Source: Macrosoma leucophasiata (taxonomy: Eukaryota > Arthropoda > Insecta > Lepidoptera > Hedylidae). Taken from it: DNA of 64,000 nucleotides. This document shows, in pieces, positions 26,689 through 41,600 of the stretch. A program made the position numbers and the translations under genes. How positions within the stretch are numbered: the first letter of the stretch is position 1; every line of letters starts with the position of its first letter. The stretch is taken from the NCBI GenBank assembly GCA_036365455.1, contig JAWQUS010000017.1, positions 558,001 through 622,000 of the forward strand, in the 5' to 3' direction. Under the pieces are notes generated by a model. The model made no database searches. It worked only from the letters and a program-made list of their open reading frames with translations, and was not told the DNA's origin.

Positions 26689-29600
26689 CTGTAACAGACA
26701 ACCAAAATAAAAAACTAAGTGCAAGTGAGATACAAAGGGTTCTGAACTACCACTACATAGTATAAATCAAACTAGATTCCATTTTTTTGCTGACTGAACC
26801 CTACGAGATTTATCAAAATAAAATACGACAGTATTGTACATCTTAAATAGGTCTACAAAAAAGTATACAATAAGCATTGTTATCACTACCATGAACAATC
26901 TGAACCCAGTTAATCTTAACTGTAATTGACGGATTATTGATCAACTTTCATTGTTGTTTCTATGACGTTCATGGCGTTCGGTTGTGACCCAAATGAAATG
27001 AGTTTTGACTTTGACTATCCTTACTTTTTTACGAGAAATAATGGTTTATTTACTGGTAATAGAGCTCCAGCAAATAAGGTAGAACATCACACTTTATTAG
27101 GTTAGAGTACAAACAAATATGATTGTATTCTAAATGATATCAATGTTTGTATCTGTCGGAACAAACGAGCCGTCAGTGGCAGCTAATGTGCGTTATGGAT
27201 TATTTGTCGTATGTCATAATCGCCACTAAGTGGCCATTAGCGACAATACGCCACTTGTGGGGGTTGTAGACCAGATCGTTATTTTTTTTTCCTTTTTAAT
27301 GTAATATAATATGGCACGATTTTCAGCATTAGTTATATAATTATCTAATTTCGAAATCAAATATATTAGAATAATGATGTGTTGTCATATGATACTAGAT
27401 ACCAACACAATATGAAAAAAAACCTTAATTTTATATATATTGTATATCACTAGAGCTCCAGTGACGGAGCTCGCGGGCGTAGGCACCACCGCATTACCTA
27501 ATATACTTGCCGCTGAATGGTAGTGTTCAGCACTATCGTGTTCCGGTCAGGTGGTAATGTACGGCCCTGTAATTTCCGGCATAGAGGCATAACACCTTAG
27601 GCCTCAGGAGTGGCAACGCATGTGCATTTTGACCTCTGGTCATTGTGCGAGTGTCTATAGGCTGTAGTCATCACTTAACATCAATGTGAACTGCATGCTA
27701 ATTTGCCACTTTTAGTACATAAAAAAAATCAAGCCTCTTTCTATGAAGCTTGATATTTAGAAAGAAAGTCTCTTTCTTCAAATCTTCAAGCAAAAGTTTA
27801 TTTTCATTATCATAAACCGAGATCATATTGAATGTAAAGATGAGTACACTCACGTGCAGTGAAACTATCACACTCAAAATAAAATAAAAATGCTAACGAA
27901 TCAAAAAAATAACTAACTGTGAGTGTAAGCGTTAATTGAATAAGAATACATACCATTTTCTTCACCATAAAAGTTCCACGACTGGACGCTACCTTTAACG
28001 AATATCACAAAGAAGAGATTCGCGAGTATTTCTATACAGGCAATGCTTAGAAACAGTATTTGCCATTTAGATTGGTTAGTCTGAAAAAAAAAACGAAATT
28101 GCTATAGCAAGGGCTATAATCATGATAACAACGTAGCAAAATAAAGGTTCATGTATTTTGGGAGACGTATCTTTATATTGTAGGCGTACCTATGTGACGA
28201 CCGCATCGCCCACTAGAGCAGGAGGATTCTTGCGCTAGCGTAGTTAGTCAACCGAGCAATGGTCGTCGAATCATGGCGGTAATAAATAAAAATATCGCAG
28301 TAGTGGTAGCAGCGTTCGACGATAAAACAGAAGCCACCCTGGGATAATTTTTCGCACTCCCGGAAATTAGAGCAGGTATTTAAGGGATACCGAGTCCTCC
28401 CACTGTCTTCGGACTTCAGATAACCTGTGCCATCGAAACCTACAGTTCTCAACAGTTAATAATGAAACACACACACATCGAGCCTGCGAAAGAGACGATC
28501 GGTTCTTTTCGACTTCGTAAAGCGTTATCTCTGTTGCACACTGCCTACGTAAGCACTGACAGTCCGGTATTGGTCAACACTTGATTAAAATGGTCGACCA
28601 ACGTCAAATAGATACTGTGCGAAAGAGACAACGCTCTACAGACCGTAATCCGAAACCTCCTTCCTAGGCTCGATGTGCAATATTTATTGTTGAGCACTGT
28701 ACTCAATTCTTTTTCATTTCTCATTGCTCCAGTCCGCAGCGTCCGCAAATTTTATTTTACCAGGGCTAGTAGTCGTTAAGTGTGGTACTCTGGCATCCTC
28801 CATTCTTAGCACTCTCTGCCCCGTTGTTACCATGACCACCATAGTCAGGCATAGCGAGGCCACCGAGGGACTAGCAGCCATTCTCTCTGGTAGGGTTGGC
28901 ATGACATAATCGCCACGCTTAGCGTGCAGGTTTGTGATCGCCTTTTGGTAGTTTTATTGCAACCTATCTTATTGAAATAATTTGACCACCTCGATTGTAA
29001 ACAAGCAAATGAATTCTTCTATATTATGCACAATTATTTTCGCTAGTGCTAAAATAAGTCTCGCTACACGCCGAAATAATACAGGCTACGGTATTCACCT
29101 ACTATCAACGTGAACTTTTGATGGTAAGTAAACTTGATTGCCAATTTATGTTATAAAAATGGAAGAGGAAAGTTATTAATATGGAAGTCCAGTAATAATC
29201 CACAACAGTTTTTTTTTGTATTTCTTGATATATTTTTTTTATCACCTTTTAGAAATGTAGAAGTAAGTATAATATAATTCTCACCACATCATCCTTGATA
29301 ACGAAAGAAGTGAGCACTGGCACGAGGAGACTGGACAAGTTGGCCACCATATTGCAAAGCGCCATTATGGGACCAGCAAAGTTTGGAGATAAATCTATAT
29401 GGTTTATCTGAAAAATATAAATTTCAGCATCATCATTCTCATAATCTTAGTAGGTAGAGTTCCATAGTAGGGACTCGACGGCGTAGGCACCATCGCATTT
29501 CCTAATCTACTTGCCACTTAATGGTAGTGTTCAGTATTCTCGTGTTTCGGTCAGGTGGTAATGTACGGCCTTATATTTTCTGGTATAGAGGCATAAAACC

Positions 29601-32600
29601 TGTGGACTCGGGGGTAGCAACGCTTCTACATCGAAATATCTGGTTTCATGTAGATGTTTATTGGCTGTATTACTTACCATCAATGTTAACTGTATACTTG
29701 TTTGCCACTTCATGACATAAAAAGTACTTACATGAAAACCAACGAAGACTCCGGAATGTGAGGTCAAGCATAGTACCAACATGATGATGGCGACAGATGT
29801 GCTATTCACGAAGCAGAATCCTATAAGAAACAAGCCCGATACTGGTAGACCTGGTGAAACAGAAAGATTGTTGTGATCATAGAGGGTCAACATCATAGAG
29901 CAACTCGGCCCACCGGTGGCGGCGGACCGGAGGGGAGTAACCATAGCGCTTATCACCGATGCACCAGTCTAGTATTTTTTGCGGGGGGCAATACGTATGA
30001 CACACACTACGTTGCACTTAAATTAAAAAACAATATTGTTATCACGGAGGTATTTGAAAACTATGCATCACCTCCAAAACAGTGTAAAATTATCCGAAAA
30101 AAAAATTAAAATCATGACATGAGTTTTGTTATACGAGATAACTAATAAAATAAAAAAAATATCGATTCCTAAATGAACCTCTAAGAAGTTATATAATAAA
30201 AAACCGATCAAGTGCGTGTCGGGCTACGCGCAGTGTAGGTTTCCGTAGATTTAAGGTTTGAACAATGTAATGAAAAAAAAACAATCTATGGAGTTGTTCA
30301 AAATTTTCCAGTAAATTACATTTATTTGGTCGACTATTATTCACAAATTAGTAAAGCCAACTTAAGTGTGATAGTTTTCCCTTTAATTTCATTATATTTT
30401 ATTTCATTTTTATTTTATTTCATTTTCTTAGGAGAACAAACAATTTCAAATTTAGATGGGTACAAGTAATTGCTAATTATAATTACACCATTTATGTGTT
30501 CTCACAAATAGATAAATTACGAAACTACACTTACACTTATACTGAAGATATTTCAAGAATTTTCTCTGAATTGCTTCTATTCTGTTAATGTAAATTTCGT
30601 AATGCGGATTCCAAATTTGTGAACAGTATTCCAGAATGCTTCGCACATAACAACAGTATAATATCTTAAGCACTTTTATACTAGAAAATGGTGAACAGGT
30701 CCTGATGACAAAACCCAATGCCTGGCGTGCCTTTTTAACGATGTTATCTACATGGCTCTCATATGTTAATTTAGCATCTAAAATGACTCCAAGGTCTCGT
30801 ATTTTGTTTAATATTTTAAGAGGCTGGTATTTTATGAAATACTGTTTTTTGAAAACATTAAATTTACGAGTGAATGTTATCGAATAACATTTTGAGACAT
30901 ATAAGTCTTACTTGTTACGAGAGCAGTATGCTTCAAATCTATTTATATCTTGTTGTAATAAGAAACAGTCCTTTGCATCACAGATATTTTTGAAAATTTT
31001 GATATCATCGGCATATAACAGGAAGAATGAGTGGTGAAAACAGGAATGTATGTCGTTTAAAAAGATATTAAATAACAGGGGCCCCAATAAAGAGCCTTGT
31101 GGAACGCCAGAAGGGACATAACACCAAGAAGACTGGTAGCCACTAACTACGACAGCTTGAGACCTATTTTATATGTATGACGTGAACCATCTTAAGAGGT
31201 TACCATGGATTCCGGCGTTATAGAGCTTTTGTAATAGAATAGAATGGTCTATACGATCGAATGCTTTACTATAATCAGTATATATAGCATCCACTCCATG
31301 ATCCTCACCAGAGTCCATGTGTTCTGTTAAATATTCTCTAAAAGAAACCAAATTTGTGACAGTGGAACGCCTTTTCAAAAAACCATGTTGCTCTGGTATG
31401 AAAGTAGCGGAAAGCGCGCTGTAGACCTGCGTATAGATAATGAAATTGGTCTGTTGTCTGTTGTTTTTGGGGTCATTTCTTGAACCAGCTTTATGAACAG
31501 GTGTTATAAATGCGGATTTCCACACCGCCGGCACCGTACCCTCAGAGATGGAACGTTTGAATAAAATCGAGAGAGGTTTTGACATGGCTTTAGCTCACCT
31601 TACAATAAATATTGGCACTAAGCCATCAGGGCCTGGGCTCTTAGATACATCCAGTGTTTTAAGCAAACGGTAAACTGTATCATCGTCAATTTTGATATTA
31701 TGTATTAAGCTCGGCTGACCACAGACAGTTACATCAATTGCAGAACCCGATGAGCACGTGGAGGATTGGATATTATCGTAATCCCCTGCATTGTAGTAGT
31801 ACTTTAATCTCAAATTAGGTTTTATATTTTCAAAGTTATCAATTACTTGAATGTACAGAGATTTGTGGTGTCCGTCTTCGGGTACCAAAGCTTCCAAGCA
31901 GTGTGTTAAACGTAAATCATAGTTACTAAACACTAAATATAATATTCTATTATTCGTAATGTTACGTTGGGAATTATATTGGATCAAACCACATTCGGAT
32001 ATTTTGTCGAAAAAATGTATTTGATCCTCTCCAGTAATCCTTGAAGGTTGTAAGATATTGCTTTCTAACTGCCAATCTACATGAGTAAAATTAAAGTCGC
32101 CCATAATAAGAAACTTGTCATCCGGACAAGAGCTTACAATGTCTGAGAGATTGTTTGTGAAATTTCTTAACTGGATGTTATAGGAATCGCCTAAATTTTT
32201 ACCACACAGGTATAATTAACATATGTGTAATTTAGTTGCAACCCTGTTTTCTGATGTAGTAGTGACAGTGATCCAAACGTCCTCAGCCGTTGATCGCCAA
32301 TCGTGCCGCTCAGTGGCGGCTAATTCGCGACGTACGGCTAACAGGACCTCACCACCATATATTTCTTGGGTGGCCGCATAATCTCTGTCCCGCCGCCAAA
32401 CTACATATCTTTCATCAAGGAGTTGTCAATCAAATATACTGTCTAACAACCAAGTTTCGGTCACACATATGATATCAAAAGAATGTAGGTATAAATTATT
32501 TTTAAACAATTGTGTTTTCGTGCGCAATCCACGAGCATTCTGGTAATACATTTTTAATGTAGATAAATTCTTAATCGACGCCATTAATGTTATTAAAATA

Positions 32601-35600
32601 ATGAAATATTAGGTAAATAATTAATTTGTTTGTAAATCTGTACATATTATGAACCGCATTATCAAAGTATCGTATTATATGGGTATTAGAAACATAATAA
32701 TAATAGAAAATCTTCACAGAATAGAAGCGTAAATCATTATCTAGGAGCGAAAGCAAGTAAATAGGTGATTGAGTTTGCCATTGTCTTAAGATTCTATAAA
32801 AAATATAAGTAACATAGGTAATCTGTCGTAATAAATCACGTATTGTAAATATATATCCCAGACTAGTAATATGTATGTAAAGTTTAAGAAGAACTCATTT
32901 TATTATGTCGCAGAATAATTGCAATAAGTGTACTCGGCCTTTTATCATGCGTGGTATAATAGTAACTCGACCTAGCAATTGTAAAATAGACTTAACGTTT
33001 GTAAGAATAATATTGAGCATTCTATGAGCATGAACAAAAATATTAAGAAAATGGGAGGTATTCGTAAAATAAGATAACGTCTAACGCACCGGTAAAAGGA
33101 TTGTGCAAGCAATAATGAACTAAGTACAACAGGAGGTACGTGCACGGTAGACGTGTACAACGTTTATTAAGGAGTGTAATTGCGTGTGCTGGTCGATCAT
33201 CCCGTGACAAAGCAAACAGTGATATATTAACAGAAACCAGTTTTGTTCGCGTGTGGTTCTCAAACAGTTTACAAATAGTTTTAATAAAATTGATAAGTGA
33301 ACAGAAACAATGAATATTAAGCGATTCTTGCGAGACCTTTGTCGGATTTTATAAATATGATTGGTGATGTTTCCGATTTTCTGACCATAATTTTTGTGTG
33401 CTTGACCCAGATGAAGCGAAAATTGTGTTCTCTAGCCAGTGACTTGTAAGTAACATTTTATTTTGTTACGTCAAATGGTCGTTAACGTAGAAATTTCCAA
33501 ATGAAGAGAACCCAATACTGGAAATATTGAGATGTTTGCATTTCCTGGCATTTGCTATAAGTTCTTCCTTGACGTACCTATTATTAAATGATATTATTAT
33601 AGACTTATCTGCATTAGGTACGCGTGTAGGAACTCTTGCGATATAGTTAATTTGCTCCTTGTTTATTGGGGATGCGCACAGATTACCGATTTTGGCGGCT
33701 ATGTCGAACAGGTTTTCATTCTTTTTTTGCGGTATACCTCTTACTTCTACGTTGTTTGCTCTGGCCCATTGTTCTCGGTCTTCAAGTTCTCGGGTGAGTT
33801 TACTTACTTGTTCCTGTAGATTTAATATATCTGAGGTTGCCTTTTCGACCTTGACAATACGCGTCTTCAGGTTTTTGATGGTATCAGAAAATTTGTGGAT
33901 GTGTTCATGTGCCAAGTTAAGAGAGTCCGTTAAATTGACAATGTCAGTCTTGATAGATTTCACGTCTTCTACAAGGGACGCCAGTGGTGCTAGCTGCAAC
34001 ATGATGCTGCTCAGTTGACCTTGCATTTCATCCAGCTGACTCGAGTGTGGTAGTGGTGAGGATATTGCTGGGGAAGGAGTGGGACTTGCTTTGCATTTCG
34101 GGCAGCGCCAGTGGTTCTTTCTGTCGCCTAACTTCCGATATCCTGCTTCCGACACTCCAGAACATGCGAAATCAAAGCGTTGCTTGCACACGCTACATGC
34201 TGGACCATCTGTGTGTTTAAGTCCACAACTTGCGCATGTATACATATTGTGAAAGTTTGAGTAACACTGGTTTTTTTTAACAAACAAGCGAGTGCTCTCT
34301 ATGACTTTACGAAAGACACTGGATATGGAGCTACTATTGCCGTAACGTTTGAATTTCTCACAACAACCGTTTTGTTGGTAGAGGGTAAGGGACACTAGAC
34401 GCTAACGAAAATTTTCTTTACTTTAAGGCTTATTAAGTCATGAACAGTTAACTAAATCGAGAAATGATTGTACCACACCCGTAACATTTTTGAAAGACCT
34501 ATCTAACGATATCCCACACTATATAGAAAATCAAAAATAGCCGCGCGTATAACTATATAGATCCACCCATTTTAGAGGTGGATTTTTGAAATCGGTATTT
34601 TTCCCAGTTTTTAAGCTATTGCATAGCTCCTATCGTGGGCCTTGAGCGTGGAGACCGAATCCAGAAATTCCGTAACGAAAATAACCTAACACCAACCGGT
34701 ACAGCGGTGATACTTTTTAGTTTTGCCATCTATCGATGAATAGCAGAACTTTTTTTTAAATATCACGCTTGTCTCTTTACTTAAGCAACTCGCCTCTAAA
34801 AGTAAAACAAAGGAAAAGAATACTGCATAAATAAAATAAATAAATAATTATAATTACATGTTGATAAAAAATGTTATGCAATAGCTTTACCGCGGCAGTC
34901 TCCGAGTGCCACCATCTTTTTTTTTATTTGTGACGAGTTGATAATTGTTTGTGGTAGGTACACATAAAGTTCGCGATACAACTAACGTCATCTATTGATA
35001 ATAAGTAACTTACCAATGGAATTAAACAATCTTCTTATATTTACAACAGACAATATTTTTTTATTAGCTATACAATCAGAGATGTATCCGCATGCCAGTG
35101 TGGTGAAATACATTGCTATGTATGGTAGTGATGAGTATAATCCATTCTGAAATTTAAATAAAGCACAATTAGAATCAGTATAAACTATATGACCTTGGTC
35201 TTATCCATGTTCATTTTAAGGCCCACTCTTTAAGACACTCGATTGAGGTCTTCAAGCATTGTGCTGAGAACTTCCAGCGACTCTGCCATGACTATAATAT
35301 CGTCGGGAAACCGAAGGTGAGTGATGTATTCGCCGTTGACATTGATGCCTAGTCCTTGCCATTCCAGGAGCTGGAAGGCGTCTTCCATTACATTGGTGAA
35401 GAGCAGGGGTGAAATGACATCTCCCTGTCTTACTCCCCTCTGCAAAGGAATCGCCCTCGTGCATTGGTCCTGTACTCGGACTGACATGGTGGCGTTTTTA
35501 TACAGACACTTCAACACTTCGATGTACCGATAGTCAATGTGGCAACGCTGTAAAGACTGCAGCACAGCCCATGTTTCAACCGAATCAAAGGCTTTCTCAT

Positions 35601-38600
35601 AGTCCACGAACGCTAAGCATAATGGCCGGTTATACTCCTCGGACTTCTGTATAACCTGCCGCAGCGTATGTATGTGGTCTATGGTACTATAGCCTTTTCG
35701 GAAACCGGCTTGTTCGGGAGGCTGGAAGTCATCAAACCTGCGAGCGAGACGGTTCGTGATCACCCTCGAAAACAGCTTGTAGCCATGGCTCAGAAGCGAG
35801 ATGGGTCTATAGTTCTTCAATAGGGCTTTGTCACCTTTTTTGAAGAAAAGCACCACTACGCTTCTGTTCCATGCTTCTGGCGTAGTACCTTCGAATAGGA
35901 CGGAATTAAAGAGCTTCTGAAGGACTTTCAGTAACGGTGATCCACCCGCTTGCAGAAGCTCTGTAGTGATTCCGTCCTTTCCAGGCGCCTTGTTGTTCTT
36001 AAGCTGTTTGAGGGCTATCCTAATCTCGTACAGGCTGATGTCCGGGATATCTTCGGTATAGTGTCGGGTTAATTTGGCTCTCGGGTCTCCGACCAAATCA
36101 GGTTGTGCGACCGAGGTATATAACTGCCCATAAAACCTCTCGATCTCCCGCAATACCTCAAGCTTAGTCGACGCTAAACTGCCGTCCTCTGTCTTCAGCT
36201 GCATCAGCCGGCTCTGTCCAATAGACAGATCCCTTGCGAACACTTTGGAGCCCTTGTTTCGCTCTATCGTTTCCTTAACACATTTTGTGTTGAAGGATCT
36301 GGTATCGTGCCGCAAGGAGTGTTGGATCTGTCTATTAAGTTGCCGGTATTTTTCAGCTTCATCAGAGATCTACAGTGTCATTGAGCGTCGTTCTGCCATA
36401 AGGTTGAGGGTTTGATTGGTAAGTTTTTGAGGTCTATTTCGTCGGCGAGTTTTAAAGTATTTATACCCCACCGACTGGACAGTTTCTACCAACCTGTCAT
36501 TCATATCGTCCACTGAGATGCAATCCTCCAGGCAAGCAAAGCGATTGTGCAATTCGAGCTTGAAAGCTCTCGGGGTTTTGTATGTGAGAAACAGTAGGTC
36601 GGAGCGTAGACTTCATTAGACGAGATCTTTCGATCTTGATGTTTAAATTCAATGTGCCCCTAACCATTCGGTGATCACTTCCGGTTTGCACCCTGTGAAT
36701 CACGGAGACATCATTGAATATGTGTCTCGAAGTGGTCATAATGAAGTCTATCTAATTTTTTGTGGTACCGTCGGGGCTCATCCAGGTCCATTTCCTATGA
36801 GGCGGCTTCTTGAAAAAGAAGTTCATCATAAAAAGTTCCTCCTTCTCTAGAAAATTGGCCAGCCTCTAGCCCCTAGGGTTCCGATTCCCACATCCAAATT
36901 GCCCCACTCTCAGCTCATTATCGCATCCCTTGCCCAGCTTTGCGTTGAAGTCTCCCATTACAACAGTGAAATACGTTTTGGAAGTATGTATGACCGTAGA
37001 GGCGTAGACCTGGATGACCTTCAAGGAATATCTCTTGTATATTCTGAGTATCAGGTACGCGACCCTACTCGTCACACGTCATGCATTCAATGTTGTTAAC
37101 GAGAGACTTGTGGACGATAAACCCGACACCACCTTGGGACAACAGGGTAATCGTGTCCTCTCCCTCTCTACGGACTTCAGATAGACCTAAGATGTCCCAG
37201 TGCAACTTTTTCAATTCTTCTTCCAGCTCAGCAATTTTCTCGTCTGTCCTAAACGTGAGTGTATTATATGTTACCAGTGATAACCTACGTCGGTTTTCCG
37301 TTGTGCATGCCGAAGTCGTTTGACGGAAGCGACTCACCCGGAAATTCTTAGCACCCCTGGCTCCAGAGCTCGACCAGCGCCCGTCTACGCTGATTTTACT
37401 CCTGGAGCCGCCGGGCACTTGGGGCCTTTTCTTCGTCTGCAGTTCCATCTTGGGGGGGATTTAGACCATAACCCGCCACGCTGGTCCAGTGCGTGTTGGC
37501 AGGTCGCCAGAGCCTCGTTTGTTGTGTAGCAGGGTGCACCACGTGCAGGTCAGGTTGGCTTGTGTCTCGATGGTGTTGGTTGAGACCCCTTAGACCCCCA
37601 CACAGTAATAATATTCATTTTGAATAATAGTGATAAAAGTGGTTTTAATAAATTGTCTTAAGTGCATTTATAGATTTGAGGCTAATTGTTGGTAGGTATG
37701 TTCACTAGTGTACCTATATATATTTTTTAATTACATATTTTTTTTTATTTTCATTGTAAATTGTTACACTATTATCTTATTTTTTTTGTCGGTTTCTTGA
37801 ATTTTTGGTATATTGGATTATTGCGTTAATTGCCTTCTTTGCAAATCATCAACGTATCTTAACACAATAAAAATAACTTACATTTTTAATATCAACACCC
37901 AATATCTTGTTCATATAAAGTGGTATCTGTGTGAGAATGAAGAGATATCCAATAGTGCTGCCCGTTTGTGCCACAATAAGACTCCAGACTGGTAGAGAAG
38001 AGAGGATGTGCAGCCATGGTGTTTTGCGTTTCTGTTTGAATAATAAAGGTTATAAAAAAATATGAAGAATATTTTTCATTAAACATCATGTACTATTAAA
38101 TAGGCGGAAAACGACTTTTCATTTCCTCTATCTTAATTACCACCAATCAAACTCAATTTGAAAAACGTTTTTTTTTACAGAATTAGTATGTATATATGTA
38201 TGTATCTTCACGCCAGGTCCCTAACGGGGTAGGCAGAGAGTGTAGAGCGCCAGATATCCCGGTCCTGACAAACCGCTCGTGCCTCGTCTACCTTCATCAT
38301 TTCTTTCATACATGCACGCCGATTCCTAAGATTTTTGATCCCACCATCAGATAGAACTCGACCTATTATAGTAGGTCAGTCTTGGTCTTCCTGGGCCTCT
38401 GTAACCATCCACATTCGCATTGTATATCTGTTTAGTCATTCGCTCATTCGACATTCTTTCTATATGCCCGAACCATCGGAGCATGCCTTTTTTCATTTTT
38501 ACACCGATACTATCATTCACACAAAGCCTCTTTATAACATCTTCATTACGAACGCGATCGGTGAGTGACACACCGCAGAACTTGCGCAAAGATCTCATCT

Positions 38601-41600
38601 CGACCGCGTTTAACTTACTTTTATGCTCTTTTCTGCATACCCAGCTCTCGCTTCCATATAAAAGCGTCGGAGTAAGTACAGCATTATGTACAGCTAGTCG
38701 AGCCCGCTGGCTGAGATGTTTCGATTCTAGCAGCTTACCCAACGCTCCATTCACGCAATTTCCTGCAAGCACTATTCTTTCTATGTCAGTGGTGTACCTA
38801 CCATCCTTGCTGAAAGCACATCCAAGATATACAACTTCATCCACCTGTCCTAACACTGCATCATCTACCCTTGCATTTGTTCTCTGTTCATCTCTTTCAA
38901 ATACTAATATTTTAGTTTTATTCACGTTCAATTATAAGCCTTTCGCCATACAATCCTCTTTCATGACTGTGACTAGTGCTGGTAGCCCAGATGGTGTAGA
39001 GCTTACAATTACCGCATCATCTGCGTAAAGCAGACAGTTCACCACTAAGTCACCCATACGCACTCCCATATCCATCAACTTCACCCTCTGGAGGCATTTG
39101 TCTAGATATACAATAAACACCGATGTCAACATCAAACCAGGGTGACATGTTACCATCTACCCGCACACATGCTTGACAGTCCACATACGTGTACTGTATT
39201 GCACGGAGCAGACTGCCATCAATACCATACTCTGGCAAAATGTCCCACAGCTCCTTTCGTAATACTCTATCAAACGCTTTCTTCAAATCCACAAAACCGC
39301 AGAAAACCTTCTGGCTCACAGCCAGATGCTTCTCTACGATGTTGCGGAGGGAGAAAACTTGATCCATGCATCCTCTTCCAGTTCTGAAACCACCCTGTGC
39401 ATTCCAAAACAACCCGTCGGACTTCTCTTTCGGCAATTGATTTTTACATATATAGATAAGTTTGTGTTTTATTTTTAATTTTATCTTAATAACTTGATAC
39501 AAAACTATGTATCCTACTTTATTTACCTGTATTGTATAAAATAGGATTTATGAGCCCCAAGTCTTACGCCTGGGCCAAAAAAGTATTTTCTTTCTTTATC
39601 CTGAAAATGTAACAGACAGACATACAATAGATAGACTGATAAATATAAATTATAAAGCATATTTTCCCCTTACCTTTGGCATAGTATCACCATTGCAGTC
39701 TCTCGTGATGAAGGCCAGTTCTTCTGATGTGATTTTGGGGTGTTCATGAGGTGTAGCTTTACCCAGCCATAGGAACAAAAGGAAACAGAATGCGCTGGCT
39801 CCACCACAGAACCAAAAGGTGGCTGGCCATCCAAGATACGGGCTGCTTGCAAAAAGACCAGCTACTTGGAAACCCAGGACTGTGCCGAATTGCGACCCTG
39901 GGAATGCGAGAACTGCTTTAAATCTTTAGTAGCAATTATGTATGACTTAGAAGATTTTAAAAGTATTTTGTAAACGTAACTTCACGCTTGTAATCCCCGA
40001 AGGGGTAGACAGAGGTAAATGCATGCATTCAAGCATACATGCAAAAACCCACGATTCGCCGGTTACGTTTTGGCCCATGTAACAGGTGGGTTCGCCCTCT
40101 AGGTCAAAACAAATTTCTCCTAGAGGGTGATTGGGTCTTGTCCGGGTTAATAATATTCGTGGATGATATTGTCCACGCGTAGCTCAACCTATTACACTTA
40201 TGCAATCAAGATGGTTTCAAACATTTCAGCATGATTCTAACTTCATTTGTAAATAATGAGATACGAGGATTTAGTTTATCAATATCCATCATAGCGCTAC
40301 TTCGAGTCTTCTTTAAAAATAAACCATGTAACATAAATCCGTATTGTTTCTGTTCAACACAGAGCTTATTTGCGACTAAACAAAACAAAGGAAATCAGTG
40401 AATGTTACGCTAAGTCTACCAGATTAACACTGAAACTGCTACTTATTTATTTGTTACAAAAGACTACGGTAAAGACACGGCAGCACTAATTCAGATTATT
40501 TGTGACTCGCCCCGGCTTTGCCCGGGTGCAATTTAGGTTGTATATCAAACTTAGTACTTTGTTCGAAACGATTTGTAATTTTCATTTGTATTCATGAATA
40601 TGATTGTAATATGTTACACCACACAATTAAAAAAATATCTTAAACATTAATAACCCCCTTATTCATAAACGTACATTAGATACGTTTTAGCTACAGAATG
40701 CTTTGTCTTTGTCAGTTGCATTGTCAAATGTGCAGGATAGAAAAAGACAAAAAGGAGAGATTAGCAACACGTTAGCTAAAATACGTTTATGAATAAGGGG
40801 GTTATAACGTAACGTTTTCATTTACGTTTTCGGAGTCAGCTATTATGTATACAATACATAATATACATAAATACCACCTGAAAACGCGCTAAGACTTCCA
40901 AGTGTCGCAATATTGGTCAAGGTTGTAACCAACCCTGATTTCTTGGTCCAATGACCACCCTTCTATTTATTGGCTCAACCCTCCAATGTATTTCCGATGT
41001 TGACTATTTAAAATGAACGAGATTGTTTAAGTTTGGGAATGTTAATTTTGGGATGTGATATAAGTTGCGTTACTAACAAGTTGAGGGCTTTGACTCAGTG
41101 TAAGATTAAAGTTGCTACTTAAGTTTTAATAGGTATGAAGGTAGGTTTTTAGGATCCGTAGCGTACAAGGAATCCTTATAGTTTCACCCTGTGCGTCCGT
41201 CTGTCCTTCTATCCGCAGAATAGCGTAGGTGGCAAATACCGTCTCGATTGTATGTCCAGTCCGTTAGTATTATTATTTTACTTACCAGTATAAGCGTATG
41301 TGCTCAGTCGTCCTCGTTCGCTGAGTGGGGCCCACTTTGCCAGCATCGTGTGAATGCTGGGATAGAAACAGGATTGCGTCATTCCTTGCAGGAGACGGCA
41401 TACGCACATTGCTTTCCATCCTAACTGATGAAAAAAGAACATTTGTTAATGATCCAGGCAAAGATCTTTAGTACGTCACTCCTACTTTTATATCACCTTT
41501 GATATTATTGAAAGAGGCATATTTATCATTTCACAATTAACTCACAAATATAGGCAGCCATGGAGTTAAAACGGATAGGACAGCATTACTTCCCAAAGCA

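Larger units (their letters stand above)
30420..34400 (-). mobile_element. CR1-like LINE with ORF1 and ORF2 remnants
   Basis: About 4 kb inserted in intron 7 of gene B, same strand as the gene. It carries a zinc-finger ORF1 (34245-33331), an inter-ORF stretch without coding signal, then endonuclease-reverse transcriptase ORF2 (32584-30480). The order and the PHD-finger ORF1 fit the CR1 group. Both ORFs carry disruptions. Confidence 0.8.
35190..37600 (-). mobile_element. RTE-like LINE, endonuclease plus reverse transcriptase
   Basis: About 2.4 kb in intron 6 of gene B. The endonuclease half is at 37448-36370 and the RT half at 36315-35230. The 3' end is truncated after the RT palm, so the thumb/tail seen in the fragment 57680-58192 is missing. 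Confidence 0.8.

Noticed and set aside
33659..34018. 119-codon plus-strand ORF
   Set aside because: Antisense of the LINE ORF1 coiled-coil region.
38420..39028. 202-codon plus-strand ORF
   Set aside because: Antisense shadow of RTE copy 2; same pattern as at 12461.
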